Below are positions 18,208 to 28,500 of a stretch of 64,000 bases of DNA, one piece after another. Positions within the stretch are counted from its first letter, which is position 1; each line of letters starts with the position of its first letter. The stretch is from an uncultured Chitinophagaceae bacterium. Lineage in GTDB: Bacteria > Bacteroidota > Bacteroidia > Chitinophagales > Chitinophagaceae. The notes below the pieces were generated by a model, which saw only the letters and a program-made list of their open reading frames with translations, had not been told where the DNA came from and ran no database searches. The stretch covers positions 1-64,000 of the forward strand of contig CAIKTE010000116.1 of the NCBI GenBank assembly GCA_903830285.1, read 5' to 3'. The position numbers and the translations under genes were made by a program.

Positions 18208-18476
18208 TCCCGTGATGATTATATCTCAAATGTAAACTTTCTATTTTCGAATTTGATTACTATGAACAGAAAATTCAATGTGTGGCTCTCTCAATGTATT
18301 TGCCGAAAAATTGTAACTTGCTATACGAACATGAAAACAGTAATAAGTATAACAGCATCACCGTGTCATTTTTCATGGATGTATCGCGGATTGAATTCAA
18401 TGCCCGATCATTAAGTTTTGGCTTTTACCCGTCTTTCGTTTACAGTTATCATTAAATTAATCTGACAAATATTTGT

Positions 18477-19928
18477 ATGAGTAGTATACAACATAGCCTT
18501 TTCGTGAATTCAGAAATAGGCACATTAAAACGTTTATTGGTGCATAGTCCCGATAGCGGCCTTGGCAAAGTGGTTCCATCTAAAGCGCAGGACTGGTTAT
18601 TTGAAGACATCGTACATCTTGACACGATCCGCAAAGATGAATATGATTATTACACTAAGATCCTGCTGTATTTTTTAGATCCTGCAAAAATAAAAGGCAA
18701 GCTTGCATCAATTGATGCATCTGAAAACAAGAGAAATTTTTATAAACCCGAGCATGACGATTTCTTTCGATCAGATAAAGTGATCGAATTGCAATGGCTG
18801 CTCTCTGATATTTTAGTGGATGAATCCATCAAATCAAAATTAGTGGCATCTGTTTGTGCCATTGAAGGTTGTACTTATGTTACCCAGAAAGAATTATTGT
18901 CGTACAACAATATTGAATTAGCGAAGACCTTTATTTCGGGATCGAATATGGAGAAGAATTTATTGTTTGCTCCAATCCCCAATTTTATTTTCACCAGAGA
19001 TATCGGTATCACCATCAAGAATTATGTATTGCTGAATAAGCCGGCAAAAAAAGCCAGAACAAGAGAAGCTTTACTAGCCAAGTATATATTCTTTAATCAT
19101 TCTTTTTTCAGTGAATACAAAGACAATATCATTGAATTATCAGATTCCCATTTCAGTTTTTTATTGCCCAAAGAAGATGATGATAAAAAGATCACACTGG
19201 AAGGTGGCGATATCATGGTAGTAAGCGATCGTCATTTATTGGTAGGCATCAGTGAAAGAACCTCTTCTGAAGCAGCCGCAAAGATCACGAGTACCGTGTT
19301 TGAAAAAGGAATCATGGACAAAGTGACCATCATACGCATTCCCAAGAAACGCGATTATATGCATATCGATACCGTGTTCACGCAAGTGAAGAAAAATGTT
19401 TGGGTGATGCTCGGTAATTTTTCACGCAAAGCAGTAAAGCACGAAGATGTTGATGCTGTTGAACGTGCATTGGAAATAAAGAAAGAAGAGAAAATAAAGA
19501 TCCTCCAGTTTCATAAAAAACATCCTGAAAGTCCCGATAGCTTTGAAAGTCTTGAGGATCTGTTGTACGACATCAGCGTAGTAGACCTGCATTGTAAGGA
19601 AGAAATAAAATTCATCTTTTCCGGCAATAATGAATTCCCCTATAATGCCAGAGAACAATGGACCGATTCATGCAATTTATTAGCATTAAAGGAAGGTGTT
19701 GTTTTGGGTTATGACAGAAATGATAAAACTTCAGAAGCCTTTAAGGAAGCAGGTTTCAAAGTTGTTTACGGAAAAGACCTGATACAACAATTTGAAGATG
19801 GCAGTATCACTGCTGAAGAAATAAAAGACACGCTGATATTAATGCCTTCTGCAGAATTATCAAGAGCCAGAGGCGGGTTTCATTGCATGAGCATGCCTAT
19901 TTTACGAGAATCTATCGTTAATCATTAA
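18477..19928 (+). CDS. Arginine deiminase-like guanidine-modifying enzyme
   Basis: A member of the ADI/amidinotransferase superfamily, expected to hydrolyse arginine to citrulline and ammonia in the cytosol. The 483-residue product opens like an ADI (IGTLKRLLVHSPD). It keeps FTRDIGI near 178, LEGGDIMV near 242 (catalytic acid region), HIDTVFTQ near 297 (catalytic His-x-Asp) and the nucleophile Cys in RGGFHCMSMPILRE near the end. It is 60-80 residues longer than classical ADI, with extra charged sequence around 320-365. It lies 8 bp upstream of a CtlX-like gene in the same operon. True ADI activity is likely but an amidinotransferase cannot be excluded. Confidence 0.8.
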   Translation: MSSIQHSLFVNSEIGTLKRLLVHSPDSGLGKVVPSKAQDWLFEDIVHLDTIRKDEYDYYTKILLYFLDPAKIKGKLASIDASENKRNFYKPEHDDFFRSDKVIELQWLLSDILVDESIKSKLVASVCAIEGCTYVTQKELLSYNNIELAKTFISGSNMEKNLLFAPIPNFIFTRDIGITIKNYVLLNKPAKKARTREALLAKYIFFNHSFFSEYKDNIIELSDSHFSFLLPKEDDDKKITLEGGDIMVVSDRHLLVGISERTSSEAAAKITSTVFEKGIMDKVTIIRIPKKRDYMHIDTVFTQVKKNVWVMLGNFSRKAVKHEDVDAVERALEIKKEEKIKILQFHKKHPESPDSFESLEDLLYDISVVDLHCKEEIKFIFSGNNEFPYNAREQWTDSCNLLALKEGVVLGYDRNDKTSEAFKEAGFKVVYGKDLIQQFEDGSITAEEIKDTLILMPSAELSRARGGFHCMSMPILRESIVNH

Positions 19929-19936
19929 AAGCTTTT

Positions 19937-20851
19937 ATGCAAAACAGTTCTCACCTATTGATGATACGACCGGTACGTTTTGAATACAATGAACAAACTG
20001 CTGTCAATAACAGTTTTCAGATCCCTGTTAAAGATGATCATATTGCAGCTAAAGCAATGCAAGAGTTTGATGCGTTTGTATCTGTGCTAACCAAGAACGG
20101 GATTGATGTTACTGTTGTGGAAGACAGTCTAGATCCTCATACGCCTGATTCTGTTTTCCCGAATAACTGGATATCCTTTCACGAAGACGGAAGCATCTGT
20201 CTATACCCAATGTTTGCCGAAAACAGAAGATCAGAACGCAAACAACATGTATTGGACATTATTGGCGAAAAGTTTAGCATACAACACATGATCGATCTGA
20301 GCAAGTATGAAGATGAAAATGTTTTTCTGGAAGGAACAGGAAGTATGGTGCTAGATAGAGATAAGAAAATTGCATATGCTTGCTTGTCCACAAGAACCGA
20401 TCAAAAACTCCTGGAGAAATTCTGTGAACTATTTAACTATACACCTGTTTCATTTATTGCAGTGGATGCCGCAAAACAGCCCATTTATCACAGCAATGTA
20501 CTGATGTGTATGGCGGATGAATATGCTGTGATATGTCTGGATTCGATCGCAGATCCTGCCCAAAGGAAAACAGTAATGGATAAGATCATCTCAAGCGGAA
20601 AAGAGATCATTGACATCAGCTTTGACCAGATGAATCATTTTGCAGGAAATATGCTGCAGGTTAAAAACAATGCAGGTGAAAAGCTGTTGGTCATGTCAAC
20701 ACAAGCTTATAATAGTCTTAGAACTGATCAGTTAAATAGACTTCTGTCTTTTAATAAGATCATTCATTCTACTATTACAAATATTGAAACCAATGGCGGC
20801 GGAAGTGCCAGATGTATGATGGCAGAAATATTTTTACCATTGAAATCCTGA
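19937..20851 (+). CDS. ctlX: CtlX-like citrulline utilisation hydrolase
   Basis: CtlX is a member of the ADI/PAD superfamily linked to citrulline use in Francisella. The 304-residue protein has the compact superfamily fold: DSVFPNNWISFHEDG near 71 (substrate-binding Asn/Asp region), FLEGTGSMVLDR near 136, the catalytic His in YHSNVLMCMA near 187 and the C-terminal nucleophile in NGGGSARCMMAE near 285. It is co-transcribed with the ADI-like gene, so citrulline made by the first enzyme may be the substrate of the second. Biochemistry in this lineage is not established. Confidence 0.85.
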   Translation: MQNSSHLLMIRPVRFEYNEQTAVNNSFQIPVKDDHIAAKAMQEFDAFVSVLTKNGIDVTVVEDSLDPHTPDSVFPNNWISFHEDGSICLYPMFAENRRSERKQHVLDIIGEKFSIQHMIDLSKYEDENVFLEGTGSMVLDRDKKIAYACLSTRTDQKLLEKFCELFNYTPVSFIAVDAAKQPIYHSNVLMCMADEYAVICLDSIADPAQRKTVMDKIISSGKEIIDISFDQMNHFAGNMLQVKNNAGEKLLVMSTQAYNSLRTDQLNRLLSFNKIIHSTITNIETNGGGSARCMMAEIFLPLKS

Positions 20852-20866
20852 TGAACGAAATGTTTT

Positions 20867-21009
20867 GTCATGCTGAGGCTCTCGAAGCATGTTGAACGGA
20901 AAGTAAAGTTAATTGAATTCACCCTTCGAGTGCCTCAGGGTTGACATCTCGGTTTACAAGGAAACATCTCGTTTCAAATGATGACTGTCACACTGGGGTT
21001 CTCGAAGCC
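20867..21009. repeat. Cluster of three short intergenic repeats (family A)
   Basis: Three copies of a roughly 25-bp element: TGTCATGCTGAGGCTCTCGA at 20867, an inverted copy ACCCTTCGAGTGCCTCAGGG at 20921, and TGTCACACTGGGGTTCTCGA at 20986. They lie between convergent genes. Related copies occur at 22.8 kb. The alternating orientation would allow hairpins. Confidence 0.8.
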
Positions 21010-21024
21010 TTTATTTATTTGTGA

Positions 21025-21813
21025 TTATGCAACAGCCAAAGTCTTTGCAATCATTTCAGTAATGTGATTTTCTCTGTACCTGATCGCATGATTTAATTTA
21101 TCCATTGCCTTACTCAGATCCTTTTGAATATCGATCTCAGCAGATAAATGGATCTGCTTTTGAGCGATCGTTTCTTTGATCACTTGCAGATCATGCCAAT
21201 GACCGATCGATTCCTGTAACTTATTGTAGAGTGAAAATTGAGAACCTCTATTTGTTTCCTCTTCTTCCGCTATCCAGTTCGTTGCATAGATCCACTGTTT
21301 GATGATCTTACGGAGTTCATGCCAATCATCTGAAATGGATCGCTTATGCAGCCTCTTTTCGATCTTAGCGTTCAATTCAATGATATATTGTTCAGGCAAT
21401 ATCTTATTGGTTGTATGAATAAACTTACTGCATCTCTCTATCACTTCTTTCAGATCAGATTCATAAGAGGATGCTTGTTGATGAAATCGGTCGATCATTC
21501 TTTTCATCTTTTCTTCAGGAAAATAAGTTTGTGCAAGCTGTGTCAATTGATGACCGTTCAACCATTGCAGCAATAACTGATACTCTCTGATTTCACCTGC
21601 CTGCAAAAAGACCGTATTCAATAAAAAGCTTGTCTTTTTGAATTTATCTTTTGAATAAATGGTCTTCAGGAATTTGATAATAGATTTTAGTTTCTTTAAT
21701 TCCACCCTGAAATCATGCAAAGGGGTTTCTGCTCCGGTTAACTCAAAATCGTGCAGGTAATTGAACAAATTTTTTATGCGAAGTGCAAAATATCGTTGCA
21801 AAGAAGAATGCAT
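21025..21813 (-). CDS. CHAD domain protein
   Basis: CHAD (conserved histidine alpha-helical domain) proteins bind polyphosphate or associate with it. The 262-residue product is helical and charged, with the family pattern LHDFRVELKKLKSIIKFLKTI near residues 32-52 and the repeated HELRKIIKQW helix near 168, each with conserved His and Lys/Arg. No CYTH (triphosphate tunnel) domain is attached and none is encoded next to it. No signal peptide, so cytosolic. Monocistronic. ATG start. Confidence 0.85.
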   Translation of the reverse strand: MHSSLQRYFALRIKNLFNYLHDFELTGAETPLHDFRVELKKLKSIIKFLKTIYSKDKFKKTSFLLNTVFLQAGEIREYQLLLQWLNGHQLTQLAQTYFPEEKMKRMIDRFHQQASSYESDLKEVIERCSKFIHTTNKILPEQYIIELNAKIEKRLHKRSISDDWHELRKIIKQWIYATNWIAEEEETNRGSQFSLYNKLQESIGHWHDLQVIKETIAQKQIHLSAEIDIQKDLSKAMDKLNHAIRYRENHITEMIAKTLAVA

Positions 21814-21888
21814 AATTATAGAAGAATGCTGCGATGACCATTCTTTCCCAAATTTACCAACTTATCAATTCCTTAGATGAACTTAATG

Positions 21889-22788
21889 TTAAGCTTTAAA
21901 CTGTTCTGGGAAGGTTAACCTGATCCCTTCTTCAAAACTAACTGCTGCATAACCCAAAACCCGGATAGCTTTATCGATCTTTAATCCTGATCGCTTAGAA
22001 CGTTTTACGGGTTCAGGAAAGCTTTCTGAATTCACCATTTCGATCAGTGACCTGTCCAGTTTCAAAACATCTGCCACCAATACGGCCATTTGATAAGGAG
22101 AAATGATATCCTTTCCTGCTAAATGAAAATCGCCCGCGGCAGAGTACAATATGATCGATTCAATACCCTTACAGATGTCCTGAACAAAACTGGGGGTTCG
22201 CCATTGATCATTCACCACTTTGATCGGTTTATGCTGTTCTAAATGATTCTTCACCCAATGCAGAAAACTAGGACGCATTCCCTCCCATGCTGCTCCATAC
22301 ATAAATACAGGTCTAACAATACTGTAATTCAAACCGCTTTTTTTAACCAATGCCTCAGCCATTAGTTTTGATTCTCCATAAAAGTTCAAAGGTTCAGGTT
22401 GATCTTCTTCACTGTGCGGACCGTTTTCTCCGAAAATAAAATCAGTGGATGTATATATAAAATGCGGTGAAAAAGATCGGGCAGCACTTAACAGATTTTC
22501 GGTTGCATCTACATTGTTTACTAAACAAAGTTTTTTGTTGTTATTGCATTCATCAGGCTTGCTCATTGCTGCGGTATGAATGATAATATCCGGCTGATGT
22601 GATTGTAAACATTGATAGACTGCATCTTTATCGGTAAGATCCAATTCGGCGTATTCAAACTTTTTTGATAAAGGGATACGGCATCTTCCTCTTCCCGATG
22701 CGATCACGATATAACCCTTCGCTGCTAAGTATAAAGTAAGATGCTGTCCTAAGAAACCATTGGCACCCGTAATGAAAACTGTTTTCAT
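21889..22788 (-). CDS. RmlD-like NAD(P)-dependent sugar-nucleotide reductase
   Basis: An extended short-chain dehydrogenase of the dTDP-4-dehydrorhamnose reductase (RmlD) type. The 299 residues show the GANGFLGQH nucleotide-binding loop at the N-terminus, HTAAMSKPDEC near 71, and the Tyr-x-x-x-Lys pair in FYGESKLMAE near 130-137. SIVRPVFMYG and a WRTPSFVQDI motif follow. RmlD proper makes dTDP-rhamnose, but no rml neighbours are present, so the substrate is open. Isolated gene flanked on both sides by intergenic repeats. ATG start. Confidence 0.8.
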   Translation of the reverse strand: MKTVFITGANGFLGQHLTLYLAAKGYIVIASGRGRCRIPLSKKFEYAELDLTDKDAVYQCLQSHQPDIIIHTAAMSKPDECNNNKKLCLVNNVDATENLLSAARSFSPHFIYTSTDFIFGENGPHSEEDQPEPLNFYGESKLMAEALVKKSGLNYSIVRPVFMYGAAWEGMRPSFLHWVKNHLEQHKPIKVVNDQWRTPSFVQDICKGIESIILYSAAGDFHLAGKDIISPYQMAVLVADVLKLDRSLIEMVNSESFPEPVKRSKRSGLKIDKAIRVLGYAAVSFEEGIRLTFPEQFKA

Positions 22789-22817
22789 GAAATGAAGTTA
22801 TAATAAAAACCGAGCAG

Positions 22818-22921
22818 TGCTGTCACCCTGAGGCTCTCGAAGGGTGAATTCGATCACCGCATGTTTTTTGTACAACATGCTTCGAGAACCTCTCCAACGG
22901 AGTCCTTTGGACAGCATGACA
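22818..22921. repeat. Pair of family A intergenic repeats
   Basis: TGTCACCCTGAGGCTCTCGA at 22821 and an inverted partner, CATGCTTCGAGAACCTC, at 22877 with an inserted palindrome-like block TCCAACGGAGTCCTTTGGAC before AGCATGACA. The pair could form a long hairpin upstream of the RmlD-like gene. Confidence 0.75.
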
Positions 22922-22950
22922 ATCATTTCGTTAATAATTAGAAACGAACT

Positions 22951-23058
22951 TTCTTCCCGATGAACGAGGGATCTGCCCGGCAGTAGTACAAAAAATTAAG
23001 CAGATTCCTCCTGCGTCAGGAATGACAAAAAGCCAAGCATTAGTGCAAATGCTGAACA
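22951..23058. repeat. Family B intergenic repeat, copy 1
   Basis: Contains CTTCCCGATGAACGAGGGAT, AAGCAGATTCCTCCTGCGTC and GGAATGACA followed by GCCAAGCATTAGTGCAAATG. The same order of blocks recurs twice at 32.7-33.0 kb. The element ends just past the stop codon of the gene at 23068. Confidence 0.8.
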
Positions 23059-23067
23059 TAGATATCA

Positions 23068-23523
23068 TTAATGAAATGAACCATAGGTAAGATAAAATCC
23101 GAATGAGTAGCATGCAGAATAATATAAAAGATCATACACATAATATAGGAACTTTTGCTTCCTGGCACCTATTTTGAAAGTGAGTGCTGCTACCAATGAA
23201 ACATCTCTGACCATTGCATTGAGATGATATTGATCTGTGGTAAACGCCAATAATGAAGAAGACATGGGAAACTTATCACCTTCTTCATAATTACCGTCTT
23301 TATATTTATTTACCCAGCTTTGTTGCGGGTTAAACCATTGATCATTTGCATTCGGAAACTTTGCCTTGAACTTATAATAATGGTGCATTAAAGTTTCATT
23401 GAACCCGGTTGCTGAACCCGAAAGTGCGATCAGAGAGCCGGTCAGGATCTTATTCTTGTCAATCTTGTATTGTGCTGTTACCATCAAAGGCAACAGCAGC
23501 AAAAGAAGGAATAGGTTTTTCAT
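23068..23523 (-). CDS. Small exported protein of unknown function
   Basis: A 151-residue protein with a signal peptide (1-17, MVTAQ). The mature part has a small hydrophobic stretch (LTGSLIALSGSATGF), a polar aromatic-rich middle (QWFNPQQSWVNKYKDGNYEEGDKFP) and a C-terminal half rich in Tyr and hydrophobics (about 105-150), which may insert in or lie on a membrane. I do not recognise a family. It starts 4 bp after the gene at 23528, so the two are surely co-transcribed. Confidence 0.7.
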   Translation of the reverse strand: MKNLFLLLLLLPLMVTAQYKIDKNKILTGSLIALSGSATGFNETLMHHYYKFKAKFPNANDQWFNPQQSWVNKYKDGNYEEGDKFPMSSSLLAFTTDQYHLNAMVRDVSLVAALTFKIGARKQKFLYYVYDLLYYSACYSFGFYLTYGSFH

Positions 23524-23527
23524 TGGA

Positions 23528-23989
23528 CTAGCTTTTACTTTTTAAAATATTCCATAATCCAATGGTTACCTGAAATGTGTTGTTGAGTTGGCGAATTTCA
23601 ATACTGCATTTACCGGTTACATACAGCATTCCTATTGCAGGAACAAATTTGTTGATGAGGGTCTCATCGATATTACCTGTTTCCTGCTTAATTGTATTAT
23701 CATTCGTAAAAACAGAATAATAAACACCTGCTATAGGTACCAAGAAACTGTCGGGACTGAGATAAATCATTTTGCCAACTCTGGCGCCGAAGTAGCAGGG
23801 TTTGGCATCACTGAAACTTAGTATCTCACTGGCTTCTACCAGATATTGGCTACTGTGATAACCGATCCGCAGATCTGTTACCATTGTTTTGTCTGTACCG
23901 CTTCCTGCGGCAATACCGACATGCATTTGTGCCGGGACCGTTGTTGCACAGAAATATAGCAACAAGGTTAATAGAAACTTGTTTTTCAT
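23528..23989 (-). CDS. Small exported protein of unknown function
   Basis: A 153-residue protein with a signal peptide (1-20, TTVPAQ) and a mature part of short alternating strands with Gly/aromatic positions (HVGIAAGSGTD, GARVGKMIYL, GLWNILK). This looks like a small beta-barrel or a surface beta-rich protein, with two isolated cysteines. No recognised family. First gene of a pair with 23068-23523. Confidence 0.7.
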   Translation of the reverse strand: MKNKFLLTLLLYFCATTVPAQMHVGIAAGSGTDKTMVTDLRIGYHSSQYLVEASEILSFSDAKPCYFGARVGKMIYLSPDSFLVPIAGVYYSVFTNDNTIKQETGNIDETLINKFVPAIGMLYVTGKCSIEIRQLNNTFQVTIGLWNILKSKS

Positions 23990-24421
23990 AACAGAGGGGG
24001 GTTGTGTAAAAAAAAAACTTATTAAAATATTTTTACTATTGTTTTAAGGTAAGATCGAAATGAAGAAACTCGAGTACTTCTAACAGCCGATCCATTGACT
24101 GTGCAAATTTCAGGTCATTCAAATGCAATAAACCTAAAGGATGTTTTGAGTTTTAAGTAGTAACTCAATTATTTAAGAAGTAGTGTTAATCAAAGAAAAG
24201 AATCTTTGAATATATAAATTGGCTTATATCTTTTTATCTTAATTCTTTATTCATAATAAGACAGCAGGACTTTTCTTTTGATTAAACTACAAAACAATAA
24301 GTATTTATAATGTTGCGCTTACTACAAAACTAGTCATACCAAAAAATATTGATGCATGCACAGCAATAAAAAAGCTTCTGACATTTTTAAATGTCAGAAG
24401 CTTTGAAAAACTTATTTGCAA
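23990..24421. other. AT-rich intergenic region
   Basis: 432 bp without a gene. Apart from the terminator of the PorP/SprF gene at its right end and presumed promoter sequence for the gene pair to its left, I see no repeats or structured elements. Confidence 0.5.
24371..24404 (-). terminator. Terminator after the PorP/SprF gene
   Basis: A long perfect stem, AAAGCTTCTGACATTT / AAATGTCAGAAGCTTT, with T runs on the minus strand after it, 17 bp past the stop codon. It closes the adhesin-PorP/SprF unit. Confidence 0.85.
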
Positions 24422-25480
24422 TTAGTAATTCACCATTCCATACTTCCCTGATGAAGTTGACGTTTTCTTCCCAGCAAATTTCCATCCCAATGAAAACTCC
24501 ACACTGCTCACAGAATTATACACGGTTTTTACACTGGAGGTGACCACATCATAACTCATACCCACTACCCATTTCTTTCCTTCCAGAGCCAGGTATGGAT
24601 ACATTGCATCACCAAACCTGTTCCATAGACCCAGATTCACTGTTTCCAATGCATCGGAAACCACTTTTATTTTATACACTGCGCCTAAAGTATAAATGCT
24701 GTTGCCATATTGCGATTCATACATACCGCTGACATGTAGTTCTGAATGATCGGCAAAATAAAACTGCATGCCTGCCTGTACATTATACCGCGGATCTATC
24801 TGATATCGGTTATTGCTATACACTCCTTCCGTAGGGCTTGTTAAATGAAACATCGATACGCCGATATTCCATCCTAGTTTTTCAGTCATCCGCAAACTAT
24901 ACTGTGCACCTGCATTAATGTCCCAGTATTTATTGCTTTGCAATGCTACAGGATCATTCGATGGTATGCTTCTCTGAAAACCCATACTGCCAAACTGCGA
25001 TTGAAACTGAAACATATCCGGGTTCAATAAACGGTTGGCATAGGTTACAGATAATCCTGCACCCAGCATAGAATTACCTTCAGCATCCAGTGCCTGATTG
25101 TAAGCAAATGATCCCGTGAAATAATTATTCTGTAAAACGCCTCCGTTGGATTGATCGGCCAGCATCATTAATCCGAATGACAGATTATTATGATTGTTTG
25201 TTTTTTGCGAAGCCAATCTTTGTTCATAAGAAACGGTCTCCGTATTATAAGGCACTGTTCCTGTGCTTCCCCACCATTGTGAGCGCAGGTTCACCATCAA
25301 TCTTCCGTCATCCACACCCTTCCCTGTCAATGCAGGGTTAATGGTCATGGGTGAACTGAAGTATTGTGAAAAATGCGGGTCCTGTGCTTTACTGATCATA
25401 GGCATTGCCATGATCAATAACAGCATTGCACTGAGTATGAATTTATTTTTATTGCCGGTATATCTATTATTTGTTCTCAT
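24422..25480 (-). CDS. PorP/SprF family type IX secretion outer-membrane protein
   Basis: PorP/SprF proteins are outer-membrane beta-barrels of the type IX secretion system that attach or help export large adhesins. The 352-residue product has a signal peptide ending SKAQ near residue 33 and then the family's hallmark DPHFSQYFSSPMTINPALTG. Amphipathic strands continue to the C-terminal FSLGWKF segment. It lies 34 bp downstream of a giant adhesin with a type-B T9SS sorting domain; SprF genes typically pair with such partners, as with SprB in Flavobacterium. It is expected to serve that adhesin specifically. Confidence 0.92.
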   Translation of the reverse strand: MRTNNRYTGNKNKFILSAMLLLIMAMPMISKAQDPHFSQYFSSPMTINPALTGKGVDDGRLMVNLRSQWWGSTGTVPYNTETVSYEQRLASQKTNNHNNLSFGLMMLADQSNGGVLQNNYFTGSFAYNQALDAEGNSMLGAGLSVTYANRLLNPDMFQFQSQFGSMGFQRSIPSNDPVALQSNKYWDINAGAQYSLRMTEKLGWNIGVSMFHLTSPTEGVYSNNRYQIDPRYNVQAGMQFYFADHSELHVSGMYESQYGNSIYTLGAVYKIKVVSDALETVNLGLWNRFGDAMYPYLALEGKKWVVGMSYDVVTSSVKTVYNSVSSVEFSLGWKFAGKKTSTSSGKYGMVNY

Positions 25481-25514
25481 GATTTTTAGGTTTGTTGTTT
25501 GAGCAATTGATGGT

Positions 25515-28500
25515 TTAACGAAGCAATGTTACAGTACCTGATTTGGTGACATAAGTACCATTATTATCCACGGCCTCTGCTACCCATGTATAGGTATCAA
25601 TATGCTGCAATGCCCCGTTCCATTTTCCATCCCATCCCTGGGTTGGATCATTGGTCTCAAACATTTTCTTACCCCATCGATCATAGATCCTGTAGAACTT
25701 CAATTGTTTTATATTGATCAGATTCACATAGAGCACATCATTTACCCCATCACCATTCGGACTGAATACATTAGGTACATATAAATTCACATCAAATGCT
25801 CTTACCAATACATTATCAATAGTTGTACATCCCGATGCTGCCGTGATCTGAACGCTATAATCCGTTTCTGTCTTTATTCGTACAGTTGGATTAGCGATTG
25901 TTGCATTGGATAGTGCTGTGGCAGGTGACCATGAATATGCTACACCGAATGTTCTTGCCTGTAATGGTGTTGGGTTATTGATCACGGCGTCTACTCTTGG
26001 ATAACGAACACCTGCTGTAGAAGCTTCAACAGCAATGATCCTGATGGAACTGTCTGCTATGTTCGGACAGGCCTGTGGTATCACTTTTAGTTTAATACTG
26101 TAAGCACCAACACTGCTATAAGTGAATGCTGCATTACTGCCTGAACTGCTGTTACCGTTATTATCGCTCCATGCATAATTTACAGGACCGCTTGTACCAA
26201 CTGTTGACTGATTGGTGAGTGTGATCGGTTTATTTACACAATAGCTATCATTTACGAAACTTGCTTTTGGTGCAAACAATTGTGTTACTGTAATACTGTT
26301 ACCCGCAGCTGCCGAACATCCGGTCGTTGTATTGGTCACTGTAGCAGTGTAAACAGCAGGTACTGTAACGGTTAATTGATTAGCCGTTATTCCTGTAATA
26401 GCAGTTCCTCCCTTTGTCCATGCATAGCTATTACCACCGCTGGCTGTTAATACAATAGAACCTCCCGTACCGCAGATGATACTTCCTGCAGCAGCTGCTA
26501 TATTACCCGTAGGTAATGCATTTACCGTAAAGGCTGTTGTAACTGTACCGATGCCGGTAATGCTGTAACTGATGGTTATATTACCTGCAGCAATGCCTGT
26601 TACCTTACCTGCTGCATCAATGGTTGCTTTGGTCACATCACTGCTGCTCCAACTACCATTTGGCGTGGCATCAGCCAATGTTGTGGTAGATCCTGCGCAG
26701 ACATTGGTTGTTCCGGTGATTGGTGCAATGGCAACTACTGTTATCAATGTATTGATAGATGAACTGCAACCATTACTGTTCGTATAAGCATATGTAATAG
26801 TGGTTGTACCCGCTACAATACCGCTCACCACCCCTGTGGATGCATCGATCGTTGCTGCAGCTGTATTGGATGAACTCCATGTTCCGCCTGCTGTTGTATT
26901 AGCCAATGGTGAGGTAGAATTAACCAATACAGTTGATGAACCTGTTATAGCTGCTAATACCGGTAATGGGTTAACAGTTACTACTGCCGTTTGTGTGCTT
27001 ACACAAGTACTTAAACCTGATAAAGAGCAAGTAATAGTTGCTGTTCCCGCACTTACACCTGTTACTACTCCGGTATTCGCATCAACCGTTGCAACTGCCA
27101 GATTATCACTGCTCCATACTTTAAGTGGCAAGAAAAGTGGAAGAGGTGCAACGCTGCCCATTGTTTGGTCTGCTGTAACTAATGCTGTATTTGTTGAAAC
27201 AGAAAGGGTTTTTGGATTTGCTGTATGCAGCGTATCTGTTGGAACAGAAGCTGGTGCAATTGCGGTAAGTGTTGTTTGATTACCCACACATACAGATTTC
27301 GTTCCCTGTATCGGATTTAAAACCGGATATTGATAGACAGTTCCTGCAACGCCAACTTTTTGTGTGGTTACCCCTCCTGCAGAGGTCAAGACTACACTAT
27401 CGGCTTTATTACCTGCTGTGGCATTGGCTGCTAAGCGTACATAGACAGTTGTACTATTAACTGTTCCGCTGCTTTGATTTAAGGTAACCGTACCGCCATA
27501 ACCCGAACCTGCTGCTAATGAGACTTCAAAATTAGCAGGTGCCGTAACTAAAATATTATCTGTTAAGAAGGCACCTGAAACTGAGAACTGCTGGATCTTA
27601 GGACTCACTGAAGGAGAGCCCACACAAGTGGTCATTGTTCCACTTACGGTTCCCACTGTTATGGATCCTGTAATTTGAATACTTAGGGTTGTTGTGCTGC
27701 TACCCCCGGCATTGGTGGCTGTGATTGTATAATTGGTTGCCGGACTATAACCCGTAGGCGTTCCACTGATCTTACCATTGGTTGAATCAAAAGACAAACC
27801 TGCAGGTAAAGCAGGGCTGATACTATAACCCTGTTGACTCAAAGACAAGATCTGGTTACCCGCGTTACCACTTCCTAATGCCCAATATACATTGAATGCA
27901 TTATCTACTGCTACAGCTTGAGGATATTGCCAATTCTTTGATATGGTTGTTACTACAGCAGTTGGGGTTATTTTGCGTATCGTACCCGCACCATTTGCGA
28001 AGTCTGCCACATATAAATTACCCGCTGCATCAATAGCTAATCCGGTAGGGCTCGTAAATAATGCAGCAGTCCCAGTTCCATCCGTTTCACCTCTTGTTCC
28101 ACTTCCTGCAAATGTACTTACCACACCGGCTGCTGTTATTTGGCGAATCTTATTATTATTAGCATCTGCTACATACACATTACCTATTGCATCTACGGCT
28201 ATACCGGCAGGATGATTAAATGAAGCAGCCGCACCTGTAGCATCTACTGCACCGGGACTACCACTACCAGCCAATGTACTCATTATACCTGCAGCTGTAA
28301 TCTTGTATATTTTATGGTTATAACTGTCAGCAACATAAAGATTTCCTGCTGCGTCTACCGCTACGGCATCAGCATAAGCGAAAGAGGCAATAGTACTTAC
28401 CACGCCAGCACTAACCTTGCGAAGACTATTATTATTATGATCTGCAACAAATACATTGCCGGAAGCATCAATAACCACGCCTGTAGGGTAATTGAATTTA

